Source of the DNA: Pectobacterium cacticida | GTDB taxonomy: Bacteria > Pseudomonadota > Gammaproteobacteria > Enterobacterales > Enterobacteriaceae | Direction of reading: 5' to 3' | Assembly: GCF_036885195.1 (NCBI RefSeq) | Contig: NZ_CP133656.1 | Location: 744,001 to 808,000, forward strand | DNA: 64,000 bases | Translations under genes and position numbers: made by a program | Part shown: positions 1 through 8,884 of the stretch, one piece after another | Layout of the letters: each line of letters starts with the position of its first letter | How positions within the stretch are numbered: position 1 is the first letter of the stretch | The notes under the pieces: model-generated | What the model saw: only the letters and a program-made list of their open reading frames with translations | The model's database searches: none | What the model was told of the DNA's origin: nothing

Positions 1-1
1 T

Positions 2-859
2 TTTCCCTACCTTGTACTGTTACCAACGCTGATTTTTTTACTTGCTTTTACCTATTTCCCTCTCGTGCGTTCGGTTATTGACAGCCTGTATGACACCCGG
101 CTGAATGCCGATGCGCCGCTGTTTGTTGGGCTGGATAATTTTGTGCGCCTGGTGCAGGACGCCGTGTTTTGGCAGGCTCTTCTGAACAATGCGCTGTATA
201 TCCTGATGACGGTAGTGCCCGGCGTGCTGCTGGCGCTGGTGCTCGCGGTGCTACTGTGGGAAAACACGCGTGTGAATCGCTGGCTACGCACCGCCTTCTT
301 TTTTCCAATGATTATTCCGCTGGTGAGCGCCGCGACGCTGTGGCTTTTTATCTTTATGCCGGGGCTGGGGCTGTTGGATTACTATCTGGCGAAAGTGTTT
401 GGCCCGATGAACAACAACTACCTCGGCATGAGTAATAGTGCGCTGGTGGCAGTAAGCGTCATCGGTATCTGGAAATTTGCCGGCTATTACATGCTGTTTT
501 TTCTCGCCGGTCTGCAAGCGATTTCCGCTTCCGCTCGCGAGGCGGCGCTGATGGAAGGGGCTTCGCGGCGTCAGGTGTTTTTCTACGTCACGCTGCCGCT
601 ATTGCGGCCAACCATCGCCTTTGTGGTCACCATTGCCTTTATTTACGCCATTACCCAAATCGACCATGTTGCGGTGATGACGCGCGGCGGGCCGAATAAC
701 GCCACGACTGTGCTGCTCTATTACATCCAGGATCTGGCGAATGATACGCACGATCTGGGCAAAGCTTCCGCCGCGACGTTCCTGACGCTGGTGATGCTAT
801 TCGCTTTTTCCATTATGAATCTGAAAGTGCTGGAGAAGGGAGCACATTATGAGCGCTGA
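2..859 (+). CDS. ABC transporter permease, UgpA-like (5' end outside window)
   Basis: Inner-membrane permease of a sugar-phosphate/glycerophosphodiester-type ABC importer. The frame is open from base 2 and already encodes a transmembrane segment, so the true start lies upstream of the window; the GTG at 65 is internal. Several hydrophobic helices are visible. The cytoplasmic EAA loop that docks the ATPase is present (EAALMEGASRR, about two thirds along), followed by LPLLRPT. It overlaps the next permease gene by 11 bases, as expected for translational coupling. The neighbours (second permease, GpdQ phosphodiesterase, ATPase, binding protein) make a complete importer. The family match (MalF/UgpA type) is firm; the substrate is inferred from gpdQ. 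Confidence 0.9.
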   Translation, partial: FPYLVLLPTLIFLLAFTYFPLVRSVIDSLYDTRLNADAPLFVGLDNFVRLVQDAVFWQALLNNALYILMTVVPGVLLALVLAVLLWENTRVNRWLRTAFFFPMIIPLVSAATLWLFIFMPGLGLLDYYLAKVFGPMNNNYLGMSNSALVAVSVIGIWKFAGYYMLFFLAGLQAISASAREAALMEGASRRQVFFYVTLPLLRPTIAFVVTIAFIYAITQIDHVAVMTRGGPNNATTVLLYYIQDLANDTHDLGKASAATFLTLVMLFAFSIMNLKVLEKGAHYER

Positions 860-1748
860 GAATCAAATCGTTGACGTTCGGAGCGTAAAGAATCCGTGCG
901 TTGCGGGATTAAGCACGTCCAATCCGCTGCGTACCACATCGCGATTTACGCTGCCATTGCTATTGATATGTGCCGCACTGCTCTGGATCAGTCCATTTAT
1001 CTGGATGCTGTCTTCTTCCATCAGCGCCAGTAGTTTTGGTGAAGACATGGCTTCGTTGCTACCACGATTCCCGCTGACGCTCGATAACTTTCGCGATGCG
1101 TGGGACAGCGCTGACTGGGTAAGGCTTTACGCTAACACGCTGATTTTTGCGGTCGGTACGTTTCTGGTTCAGTTGGTGACGATCACCACGGCCGGCTACA
1201 TCTTTGCCTACCACGAGTTTCGCGGCAAAACGCTGCTGTTTTACCTGCTGCTGATTCAACTGATGATCATGCCCGTCGTCATGATGGTGCCGAACATGAT
1301 GACGCTCAAGCAGCTTGGCCTGCTCAATACGCTGACCGGTGTGATGATGCCGTATTTCGCTTCGGCATTTGGTGTGTTTCTGATGCGCCAGGCGTTTCTC
1401 AATATTGCTAAAGAGATCGAAGAAGCGGCGTTGATGGAAGGTTGCCGCTGGTGGCAGGTGGTGTTTCACGTCCTGATCCCAATGACCTGGCCGTCGATAC
1501 TGGCCTTTGCCACGGTCAGCATCACGTATCACTGGAACGAATATCTCTGGCCGCTGATGGTGCTCAACGATCCAGACAAACAGGTGCTGACCATTGGGTT
1601 AGTGTCGTTCGCGATGGGCGCTGAGTCTGGCGGGCAGTGGGGATTGATTTGCGCAGGTACGTTGTTGGTATGCCTGCCACTGATGATCGCTTTTATTGTG
1701 TTTCAGAAGCAATTTCTGAGTAGTTTCGGTTTCTCGGGCATTAAGTAA
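849..1748 (+). CDS. ABC transporter permease, UgpE-like
   Basis: Second inner-membrane permease of the importer (MalG/UgpE type, 299 aa). The N-terminus is longer than usual before the first hydrophobic segment. The EAA loop reads EEAALMEGCRWW and is followed by the conserved L-P-M-T-W-P-S turn. The ATG at 849 has a GGAG just upstream, inside the end of the preceding permease gene, so the two subunits are coupled. It should pair with the upstream permease to form the translocation pore energised by the ATPase encoded at 2606. Identification as a MalG-type subunit is solid; glycerophosphodiester as cargo is inferred from the operon. Confidence 0.9.
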   Translation: MSAENQIVDVRSVKNPCVAGLSTSNPLRTTSRFTLPLLLICAALLWISPFIWMLSSSISASSFGEDMASLLPRFPLTLDNFRDAWDSADWVRLYANTLIFAVGTFLVQLVTITTAGYIFAYHEFRGKTLLFYLLLIQLMIMPVVMMVPNMMTLKQLGLLNTLTGVMMPYFASAFGVFLMRQAFLNIAKEIEEAALMEGCRWWQVVFHVLIPMTWPSILAFATVSITYHWNEYLWPLMVLNDPDKQVLTIGLVSFAMGAESGGQWGLICAGTLLVCLPLMIAFIVFQKQFLSSFGFSGIK

Positions 1749-1781
1749 ATCGTCTACGGGCGAAATATAGAGGTGGTTGTT

Positions 1782-2606
1782 ATGTTGTTGGCACAGATTT
1801 CCGATCTGCATTTTCGCAGTGAAGGACGAAAACTTTATGAATTTATTGATATTAATGGAGAAAACGCCAAAGTCATTAACCAGCTAAACGCATTGAGCGA
1901 ACGGCCTGATGCGGTGGTGATTAGCGGCGATATTGTCAACTGTGGACGCCCACAAGAGTATCAGATGGCACAGCGCGTGTTGCAGATGTTGGATTACCCG
2001 CTGTATGTCATCCCTGGCAACCATGATGATAAAGCGTATTTCCTGGATGCGATGCGTCCGCTGTGCCCGTTATTGGGTGACGATCCGGAAAATATTCGTT
2101 ATGCCGTGGACGATTTTCCGCTGCGTTTATTATTCATCGATACCAGTTTGACCGGGCAGTCGAAAGGATGGCTCACGCCGTCCACGCTGAGCTGGCTAGC
2201 GCAACAATTGCAGGATCACCCAACGCGCGAAACGACGATCTTCATGCATCATCCACCGCTCCCATTAGGATCTGCACAGATGGATCGGATCGCCTGCGAA
2301 AACGGACATGAACTGCTGATGCTGATCGAACGTTTCCCGCAACTCACTCGCGTATTCTGCGGGCATACGCATCGTTTGATTATGACGCAGCACCGGCAGG
2401 CGATTATTGCCACCGTACCGGGTACCGTCCATCAGGTTCCGTATTTTTACGAAGATGACGCACCCTATTACAACCTGGAACCCGCCAGCGTGGTGATGCA
2501 TCGCTATGTACCGCAAACTGGGCTAGTCAGCTATAGCCAGTCGATCGCGTCCTACCCTGGGCCTTTCCTCTACGATCCGCGTATCAGTTGTCCGGTGGAT
2601 GCATAA
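1782..2606 (+). CDS. gpdQ: Glycerophosphodiesterase GpdQ (binuclear metallophosphoesterase)
   Basis: Cytosolic phosphodiesterase that hydrolyses glycerophosphodiesters such as glycerophosphoethanolamine to glycerol 3-phosphate and an alcohol. All seven metal ligands known from Enterobacter GpdQ fall at the same positions here: D8, H10, D50, N80, H156, H195 and H197 (motifs SDLH, SGDIVN, GNHDD, MHHPP, CGHTH). The ATG at 1782 was chosen over a GTG at 1773 because GAGGTGG lies six bases before it; 274 aa is the family length. It sits between the permease and ATPase genes of the importer and its stop overlaps the ATPase start (TAATG). The simplest reading is uptake of intact glycerophosphodiesters followed by cleavage inside the cell. 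Confidence 0.93.
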   Translation: MLLAQISDLHFRSEGRKLYEFIDINGENAKVINQLNALSERPDAVVISGDIVNCGRPQEYQMAQRVLQMLDYPLYVIPGNHDDKAYFLDAMRPLCPLLGDDPENIRYAVDDFPLRLLFIDTSLTGQSKGWLTPSTLSWLAQQLQDHPTRETTIFMHHPPLPLGSAQMDRIACENGHELLMLIERFPQLTRVFCGHTHRLIMTQHRQAIIATVPGTVHQVPYFYEDDAPYYNLEPASVVMHRYVPQTGLVSYSQSIASYPGPFLYDPRISCPVDA

Positions 2607-3694
2607 TGGCGGCGATTCAATTACGTAATATCAGCAAACGCTTCGAGCAGACTCAGGCGCTGGCCTCGCTGTCATTGGATATCGCTGACGGCGAATTTTT
2701 AGTGTTGGTTGGGCCGTCCGGCTGTGGGAAAAGTACACTGTTACGCATGCTGGCGGGTCTGGAAGCGGTGAGTGACGGGCAAATTCTGCTGGGTGACGAC
2801 GACATCACGACGTGGAGCCCCAAACAGCGTAATTTCTCTATGATCTTCCAGAATTACGCGCTGTTTCCACATTTAACCGTTGAGCAGAACATCACCTTTG
2901 GGATGCGGATGCGCGGCGAGCCGAAAGCGGACTATCCACAGCGGGTACAGCGTGTTGCCAGCCTGCTCCAACTTGAGCCATTACTCAAGCGCAAGCCGGG
3001 GAAACTGTCCGGCGGTCAGCGTCAGCGCGTGGCGATGGCGCGGGCGATCGTGCGCGATCCCCGTTTGTTTCTGATGGATGAGCCGTTGTCGAATCTGGAT
3101 GCCCGCCTGCGTAGCGATGTGCGCGACGGTATTATGGATCTGCATCGACAGTTGCAAACGACCACCGTTTACGTCACGCACGATCAGATCGAAGCGATGA
3201 CGATGGCGGATAGGATCGCTGTACTGGATCGCGGCGTGTTGCAGCAAGTGGGTACACCGGAACAACTGTATTCTCGTCCTGCGAACGTTTTTGTGGCTGG
3301 TTTTATTGGTACACCGGCGATGAACATGGTGACGTTGTCCTGCGATAACGGCCATGCCTTATTTCCAACCTTGCCGGTGGCGTTGCCCGTTAGCGAAGAA
3401 ACTCACTCACTCACCAGTGTGCTACTGGGCATTCGGCCTGAGCATATTACCGATCACGCCACGTCAGATGGCGCGTTATCGTTATCGGGAACGGTGAAGC
3501 AACGGGAATTATTCGGCGCTGAGTATTTGATTCATGTCGATACGCCGTTGGGGGTAATTCGCTATCGGCGGCCAAATCGCGCTGGCGTGCCGGATGTCGG
3601 TACTTTTATTGAGCTTCATTTTTCACCGCAAGATTGTCATTGGTTTTCCGGGCAAACCGCCCGTAATTTATCCCAGGAGAAAATAAATGCGTAA
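2606..3694 (+). CDS. ABC transporter ATP-binding protein, UgpC/MalK-like
   Basis: ATPase subunit of the importer, 362 aa. It has Walker A GPSGCGKST, signature LSGGQRQRVAMARA, Walker B LFLMDEP and the H-loop VTHDQ, then a C-terminal MalK-type regulatory/TOBE region with the typical LGIRPEH. The ATG at 2606 shares a base with the gpdQ stop codon, a tight coupling; an in-frame GTG 18 bases upstream lies inside gpdQ and is less likely. It would dimerise under the two permeases. Which solute is carried cannot be read from the ATPase itself. Confidence 0.92.
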   Translation: MAAIQLRNISKRFEQTQALASLSLDIADGEFLVLVGPSGCGKSTLLRMLAGLEAVSDGQILLGDDDITTWSPKQRNFSMIFQNYALFPHLTVEQNITFGMRMRGEPKADYPQRVQRVASLLQLEPLLKRKPGKLSGGQRQRVAMARAIVRDPRLFLMDEPLSNLDARLRSDVRDGIMDLHRQLQTTTVYVTHDQIEAMTMADRIAVLDRGVLQQVGTPEQLYSRPANVFVAGFIGTPAMNMVTLSCDNGHALFPTLPVALPVSEETHSLTSVLLGIRPEHITDHATSDGALSLSGTVKQRELFGAEYLIHVDTPLGVIRYRRPNRAGVPDVGTFIELHFSPQDCHWFSGQTARNLSQEKINA

Positions 3695-4994
3695 GCCTCA
3701 TATGATGGCGTTGGCAATCACTTTGCTCATGTCAGGTTCTGCTCTGGCGAAAGAAAAGATTGATTTTATGTTCCCCGCGCCGGTTGATGGCAAGTTAACG
3801 ATGGAAATGACGCGCATCATCAAAGAATACAACCAATCTCAGGATCAGGTTGAAGTGCGTGGCATTTTCACTGGCGGTTACGACACGACTAAAGTGAAAG
3901 CGGAAGCCGCCGCCAAAGCGGGCGATCCGCCAGCATTGGTGATTATGTCGGCAAACTTTACCGCCGATCTGGTTATCAAAGATGAAATCCTGCCGATGGA
4001 CGAACTGTTCAAATATGGCAACGAAAAGGCCACGCCTTTCCTGACCAAAAACTTTTGGCCAGCGCTACACCAGAACGCACAGGTGATGGGCGTGACGTAT
4101 GCGATTCCATTTCACAACTCGACGCCGATCCTCTATTACAACGAAGATATGCTGAAGAAGGCGGGTATTAACGAACCGCCCAAGAATTGGGATGAGGTAG
4201 TTGCGGTCGCGAAGAAATTGACCGATCCGGCGAAAGGGCAGTGGGGCATTATGATTCCGTCAACGAACGATGATTATGGCGGCTGGATGTTATCCGCACT
4301 GACGCGAGCTAACGGCGGGGCATATTATAATGCCGACTATCCGGGAGAAGTCTATTACAACTCAGCGTCGACCAAAGGCGCACTTCAGTTCTGGCGCAAT
4401 TTAGTCTACCGCGACAAGGTGATGCCAGCGGGCGTGCTGAATTCCAAGCAGATCAGCGCCGCGTTTTTCTCCGGCAAATTGGGGATGGCGATGCTAAGCA
4501 CCGGCGCGTTAGGGTTTATGCGCGAAAACACCAAAGATTTTACGCTTGGTGTGGCGATGATGCCGGAAAAAGAGCGTCGTGGTGTGACTATCGGCGGGGC
4601 AAGTCTGGTGAGCTTTAAGGGGATTTCCGAGGAGAAAAAGAAAGCAGCCTGGCAGTTTATGAGCTATCTGGTCAGCCCTGAGGTCAGCGGGAGCTGGAGC
4701 CGTTTTACCGGTTATTTCGCACCGCGTATGGCGGCCTACGATCTGCCGGAAATGAAAGATTATCTGGCGAAAGATCCACGCGCGGCCATTGCATTGTCAC
4801 AGTTGCAATATGCTCATCCGTGGTATGCAACCTATGAAACGGTCGCGGTACGCAAGGCGATGGAAAATCAGCTAGCGGCACTGTTGAATGATCCAGCGAA
4901 AAAGGTGGAAGATGCGGCCGCTGCGGCACAAAAAGAAGCGGATAGCATAATGAAGCCGTATGTAGATCAAACGGCGTTGCGCGAAGTGAAATAA
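3687..4994 (+). CDS. Periplasmic solute-binding protein, UgpB-like
   Basis: Substrate-binding component of the importer (family 1 extracellular solute-binding protein, 435 aa). A signal peptide of about 21 residues ends in SGSALA before KEKID. The start follows CAGGAG with good spacing and overlaps the ATPase gene by 8 bases. The body has the usual two-lobe MalE/UgpB features such as YAIPFHNSTPILYYNED and GWMLSA. It is the last gene of the operon, an unusual order compared with ugpBAECQ of E. coli, where the binding protein comes first. A perfect 17-bp hairpin follows at 5023. The ligand is inferred to be glycerol 3-phosphate or its diesters. Confidence 0.9.
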   Translation: MRKPHMMALAITLLMSGSALAKEKIDFMFPAPVDGKLTMEMTRIIKEYNQSQDQVEVRGIFTGGYDTTKVKAEAAAKAGDPPALVIMSANFTADLVIKDEILPMDELFKYGNEKATPFLTKNFWPALHQNAQVMGVTYAIPFHNSTPILYYNEDMLKKAGINEPPKNWDEVVAVAKKLTDPAKGQWGIMIPSTNDDYGGWMLSALTRANGGAYYNADYPGEVYYNSASTKGALQFWRNLVYRDKVMPAGVLNSKQISAAFFSGKLGMAMLSTGALGFMRENTKDFTLGVAMMPEKERRGVTIGGASLVSFKGISEEKKKAAWQFMSYLVSPEVSGSWSRFTGYFAPRMAAYDLPEMKDYLAKDPRAAIALSQLQYAHPWYATYETVAVRKAMENQLAALLNDPAKKVEDAAAAAQKEADSIMKPYVDQTALREVK

Positions 4995-5022
4995 CAGAGG
5001 CGGTGCCTTTCTCTGGCCGACA

Positions 5023-5060
5023 GCCAATGGACGCAGACGGTAACGTCTGCGTCCATTGGC
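5023..5060. terminator. Perfect 17-bp hairpin between two convergent genes
   Basis: A perfect inverted repeat (arms 5023-5039 and 5044-5060, GTAA loop) lies between the binding-protein gene and the convergent HD-domain gene. Neither strand has a strong T-run after it, so it may end transcription in both directions inefficiently or protect 3' ends. Confidence 0.6.
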
Positions 5061-5143
5061 AATAAGCGTTTCAGCGGAAAAGACTGTTTCTGGCCGAAGA
5101 AATTTTCTACGGCAGTGTGAGAAAGCAACGAGGCGCTGTTCCT

Positions 5144-5752
5144 TTAAAGCAACCACCCTTTGGTTTTCGCCTCTTCCAGATGCGCTTTAAGGTAGCGCCA
5201 CAGTTCTGGGTTGATGTTAGCGATAAACGCGGCGCGATCGAGAACCTGTTCCAGACGGATGCCGTTTTCTATCCAACTTTGCCCGCCATTGTGCAGGTTC
5301 ATCAGCATCGGCATGAGGCGATCGAGCATCATAGCGAACTGGGCGCTCGGGGTTTGATTGGCCTCATATTCTTCCCACAAGGCATGGAATTGTTGACGTT
5401 GCGGTTCCGGCAACAGGCCAAAAATACGTGTAGCGGCGGCGACTTCACGGTCGTGAATCGCCAGGCGCGCAGAGAGATCGTACACCAGTACATCGCCCGC
5501 ATCGACTTCGACAATGTCATGAATCAGCGCCATTTGGATCACGCGATGAATGTCTACGTTTTCACCGGCATAGGGCGCGAGCGCCATTGCCGCGACGGCA
5601 AAGTGCCAACTATGCTCGGCGGAATCTTCGTGACGTTCACTGCCAATAATCTTATTACGGCGTTGCACGCTTTTTAATTTATCGATTTCTATCAGAAAGC
5701 CAAACACCTCGGTCAGGGAGCCGAAATTAAGAAGGGATGGAGAAGATGACAT
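5144..5752 (-). CDS. HD-domain hydrolase (YfbR/HDDC2-like)
   Basis: Cytosolic metal-dependent phosphohydrolase of the HD superfamily, 202 aa. The metal-binding pattern is visible as SAEHSWHFA, then LIHDIVE (the HD pair) and a later conserved Asp in MMLDRLMP. This arrangement is typical of 5'-deoxynucleotidase-like proteins (YfbR/HDDC2), which remove phosphate from dNMPs; that activity is inferred from the family. It is monocistronic, convergent with the importer operon. No symbol is given because the sequence is clearly different from E. coli YfbR. Confidence 0.85.
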   Translation of the reverse strand: MSSSPSLLNFGSLTEVFGFLIEIDKLKSVQRRNKIIGSERHEDSAEHSWHFAVAAMALAPYAGENVDIHRVIQMALIHDIVEVDAGDVLVYDLSARLAIHDREVAAATRIFGLLPEPQRQQFHALWEEYEANQTPSAQFAMMLDRLMPMLMNLHNGGQSWIENGIRLEQVLDRAAFIANINPELWRYLKAHLEEAKTKGWLL

Positions 5753-6123
5753 GAAACGCGTACCTCTTGCAGAGAAATAGTATGCAGTGACAACGACAGA
5801 AAGGCGCTCTAAGCGTCAGAACCGGATGGCGACCAACGCAAAATAATAGACAACGACGATGCCTTTCAAAAAATAGAGAGAATATCTAAGCTGACCATTG
5901 TAGGGGATGTTATGCAGGATTGACATGCATGATTACCCCTCTGATGGACGATCGCGCAGGGAAAATTTCAGCTTACAGATGTACACTGAAATGCTTCTCG
6001 GTTAATCTGTTCAGGATAACGTCTGCCATATCCGGTATGAGGGGCGGAAACCTCGGGAGGGATAGTATGGCTGATGGCGTTATGGAATAGGTTCGTTACT
6101 GAATGAATGCTGTGGAACGGTAG
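5753..6123. other. Intergenic region upstream of yqfA
   Basis: No gene is seen. It must hold the divergent promoters of the HD-domain gene and yqfA. An imperfect inverted repeat with AGGGG and CCCCT ends lies at about 5902-5940 and could be an operator or a weak hairpin; nothing identifies its ligand. Confidence 0.4.
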
Positions 6124-6771
6124 ATGGCAAAAAATGTACAAGCGTCGGAATATTCGCCGGCAGAAGAAATTGCGAATAGCATTAGCCATGGAATCGGTGT
6201 GATTTTTGGTATTGTAGGCTTGGTTTTACTGTTGGTGCAGGCGGTCAATCGCGACGTCGGTAGTCTGGCAATCACCAGCTATAGTCTCTATGGCGGTAGT
6301 ATTATCCTGCTTTTTCTGGCGTCGACGCTGTACCACGCGATCCCTTCGGCGCGCATCAAACCCTGGCTAAAGAAATTCGACCACTGTGCTATCTATCTAT
6401 TGATTGCCGGAACCTACACGCCATTTTTGCTGGTCGGGCTAAATTCCCCGCTGGCGCATGGCTTAATGGTGGTCATCTGGGTTATGGCGCTGTTGGGGGT
6501 GATCTTCAAACTGGCGTTTGCCCACCGTTTTGAAGTACTGTCGCTGATGACCTATTTGGTGATGGGCTGGCTATCTTTAGTCGTTATTTATCAGATGATG
6601 ATGAAATTGGCGCCGGGAAGCGTAACGCTACTGGCCGTGGGCGGTGTAGTGTACACGTTGGGCGTTATTTTCTACGTCTGCAAACGCATTCCCTATAATC
6701 ACGCAATTTGGCACGGGTTTGTGCTGGGCGGCAGCGTCTGCCACTTTCTGGCGATTTATCTTTATATTTAA
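6124..6771 (+). CDS. yqfA: Hemolysin III family membrane protein YqfA/TrhA
   Basis: Seven-helix inner-membrane protein of the PAQR/hemolysin III family, 215 aa. Family signatures are the N-terminal EEIANSISHGIG and, after the second helix, STLYHAIP with the conserved Ser and His, plus a C-terminal IWHGFVLGGSVCHF. These His/Ser residues form a metal site in the superfamily. In E. coli YqfA (TrhA) influences membrane fluidity homeostasis. Its neighbourhood beside ygfZ matches the E. coli order, although here the two genes are convergent. The ATG at 6124 gives the normal length. Confidence 0.92.
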   Translation: MAKNVQASEYSPAEEIANSISHGIGVIFGIVGLVLLLVQAVNRDVGSLAITSYSLYGGSIILLFLASTLYHAIPSARIKPWLKKFDHCAIYLLIAGTYTPFLLVGLNSPLAHGLMVVIWVMALLGVIFKLAFAHRFEVLSLMTYLVMGWLSLVVIYQMMMKLAPGSVTLLAVGGVVYTLGVIFYVCKRIPYNHAIWHGFVLGGSVCHFLAIYLYI

Positions 6772-6879
6772 TCTTTGGTTGCGGGGAGATGGCGTAAGAC
6801 GAGCAATGATAATCGTTCGATTGTAAAAACGTTTAGGTCCTGTTACCCGCCTATCCCATTATTAGGTACGCCGTAAAAC

Positions 6880-6897
6880 CCCGCCTTTTGGGGCGGG
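6880..6897 (-). terminator. Intrinsic terminator of ygfZ
   Basis: CCCGCC and GGCGGG arms with a six-base loop. On the minus strand the hairpin is followed by GTTTTAC, so it most likely ends the ygfZ transcript. It also lies downstream of yqfA and may serve both convergent genes. Confidence 0.75.
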
Positions 6898-6921
6898 AAG
6901 GATGTCAACGGCGTGATATTT

Positions 6922-7923
6922 TTAATCAGTTATTTCATAAGGTAGCGGCTGAATTGCGAGTCGGCTGTCTACGTCGCCACGAACGCGCAAAATGTGCTCG
7001 GCGGTGAGATCGTTGTTTAACACGGCCTGTACCCAAACTTCACCATTCTGCAATTGGCTAGCCGCCAATACCGTTCCTGTTCGACGCCAGTTATCACCAA
7101 GCTGTAATTCAAGATCGTCTCCAGCTTGGGGGATCTGACCCGCTTTTCCCGCTAACCAATAAAGCGCACGCTTATTCGCACCGCGATATTTTGCCCGAGC
7201 GACCATTTCCTGTCCGGCATAACATCCTTTACTGAAGCTGATGCCATTGAGTGCCTGTAAATTAGTTGCTTGTGGAATGAACTGCCCGCTGTTGGCACTG
7301 TCAATGATGGGAAGCCCCGCTTCAATATCCAGCGTTAGCCATTGTTGGCTGTCATGTAAACTGACGCTGTCACCGAGCTGTTCGAGTAGCGACGTACTTT
7401 GCTCAGGCGAAAGCGCCAACAGAAAACGTTCTGTAGGGTGGGCAAAATGTAATAAGGTTGCCCCTTCATGTTGTACGACAGCGTGCTCGGCGTCTGGAAG
7501 TTGAGGGTATATCGACGCCAGCCGCGCGCGGATACCCGCACCTGCGGCACCAAGCAGGATGGTGCTATCGTCCGGCGTGATGGTGGTTTTCGAGAAAACC
7601 GCATATTTTTTCAGTTCGCTTAGCTGCGCGTCGCGGAGATTGCGGCGTTCAATGTAAGCCAGGCCCTCGCCGCGATGAAACAGGCGTAAGTTGCTCCACA
7701 TTTTTCCTTTTGCGTCGCAATGGGCGCAAAGGACGTGCCGCTCATTAGCCAGCGCGTTGACATCAGCAGTGACCTGTCCCTGAAGATAGGAGACGGTGTC
7801 TGGCCCGACTAACGTGACCAACGCCCAATCGTCGAGCGAGATCAGCGTCGCGGTCAATTGGGCTGACGCAACCGGAGGGTGTGATGCAAAAGGACGTTGA
7901 TAAGTCGTATGTTGGTTAACCAT
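6922..7923 (-). CDS. ygfZ: tRNA-modifying/Fe-S assembly protein YgfZ
   Basis: Folate-binding protein of the GcvT/COG0354 family, needed for maturation of some iron-sulfur enzymes such as MiaB. The diagnostic motif KGCYAGQE is present, preceded by IPQATNLQALNGISF. The start at 7923 (MVNQHTT) gives 333 aa and aligns with E. coli YgfZ; an open extension to 7992 has no family counterpart. It is transcribed divergently from sdhE-ygfX, as in E. coli. Function is taken from the family. Confidence 0.95.
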   Translation of the reverse strand: MVNQHTTYQRPFASHPPVASAQLTATLISLDDWALVTLVGPDTVSYLQGQVTADVNALANERHVLCAHCDAKGKMWSNLRLFHRGEGLAYIERRNLRDAQLSELKKYAVFSKTTITPDDSTILLGAAGAGIRARLASIYPQLPDAEHAVVQHEGATLLHFAHPTERFLLALSPEQSTSLLEQLGDSVSLHDSQQWLTLDIEAGLPIIDSANSGQFIPQATNLQALNGISFSKGCYAGQEMVARAKYRGANKRALYWLAGKAGQIPQAGDDLELQLGDNWRRTGTVLAASQLQNGEVWVQAVLNNDLTAEHILRVRGDVDSRLAIQPLPYEITD

Positions 7924-8158
7924 AGAGTACGATCCTACGCTAAGGGCGATGCCCGAATGGCCTAATGGTAAAAGAGCGGTCAGGGTTTGCAAGGGGTTAT
8001 TCTCGCCGCGTGATAGCCTGGCCTATTCCGATGTATAGGAAGGTGCTCTTCGTTTTTCTTATGGGTAAACTATGTCAGAATGTTACTATTAGTTGAAACC
8101 CGCTACCGGAATCAGGGTACACTAGCGATAAGTGGCGATAACAAGGCAGACATGAAAC

Positions 8159-8425
8159 ATGGAAATCGATAATAAATCACGTATTCATTGGGCGTGTCGT
8201 CGTGGTATGCGTGAACTGGATATCGCGATCATGCCCTTTTTCGAGCATGACTATGACACACTCAGTGACAGTGATAAGCACACGTTTGTCCGACTGTTAC
8301 AAAGCGACGATCCTGATTTATTTAACTGGTTGATGAACCACGGCGAGCCGCAGGACGAAGAGCTAAAACGCATGATTTCTCTTATTCAGACGCGAAATAA
8401 AGATCGTGGCCCAGTGGCAATGTGA
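8159..8425 (+). CDS. sdhE: FAD assembly factor SdhE
   Basis: Small cytosolic protein of 88 aa that promotes covalent flavinylation of succinate dehydrogenase and fumarate reductase flavoproteins. The signature RGxxE motif is R15-G-M-R-E19, in the stretch HWACRRGMRELD. The rest is acidic and helical, ending in LIQTRNKDR. The next gene, ygfX, starts inside its 3' end (20-base overlap), the conserved sdhE-ygfX arrangement. Confidence 0.96.
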   Translation: MEIDNKSRIHWACRRGMRELDIAIMPFFEHDYDTLSDSDKHTFVRLLQSDDPDLFNWLMNHGEPQDEELKRMISLIQTRNKDRGPVAM

Positions 8426-8819
8426 TCTCCGCGTTTCCTGGCGAATGCAGCTACTCTCATTGATGGTGCATGGCCTCTTAGTGTTACTTATTCTTCTGGC
8501 GCCGTGGCCGGATGGTTACGCGTGGCTGTGGCTGTGTCTGGTCACGATGGTGATGTTTGGTTTTATCCGCAGCCAACGCAATATCAAATCGCGACACGGA
8601 GAAATCGCGTTGCTTAGCGAAACCACGTTGGATTGGCGGCAGCAAGAGTGGCGAATCGTGAAACGGCCGTGGTTGCTGAAGCATGGTGTATTATTGTCAT
8701 TGCAGGCGGTAAATGGTAAAGACAGGCGACAACTATGGCTGGCATCGGACAGCATGGGTGAGGATGAGTGGCGTCATTTGCGTCAGATCCTGTTGCAACA
8801 GAAACGCTGGGCAAGATAG
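8406..8819 (+). CDS. ygfX: Inner-membrane protein YgfX (CptA family)
   Basis: 137-aa protein with two adjacent N-terminal transmembrane helices (about 15-35 and 40-55) and a soluble basic C-terminal half. In E. coli YgfX/CptA was described as a toxin affecting cell shape and also as a partner of SdhE. The GTG start at 8406 is chosen because the following WQCDLRVSWR aligns with the E. coli N-terminus and overlaps sdhE. Conserved features seen are FIRSQRNI and LAADSM-like LASDSMGEDEWR near the C-terminus. Confidence 0.9.
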   Translation: MAQWQCDLRVSWRMQLLSLMVHGLLVLLILLAPWPDGYAWLWLCLVTMVMFGFIRSQRNIKSRHGEIALLSETTLDWRQQEWRIVKRPWLLKHGVLLSLQAVNGKDRRQLWLASDSMGEDEWRHLRQILLQQKRWAR

Positions 8820-8884
8820 CGGTTACGCTATGTTTTTATTCGGTCATCGTTTGACTGTATTTCGAAATATATTGAGTATCATTG

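Noticed and set aside
5117..5677. 186-codon plus-strand ORF
   Set aside because: It is antisense to the well-supported HD-domain gene and has no recognisable domain.
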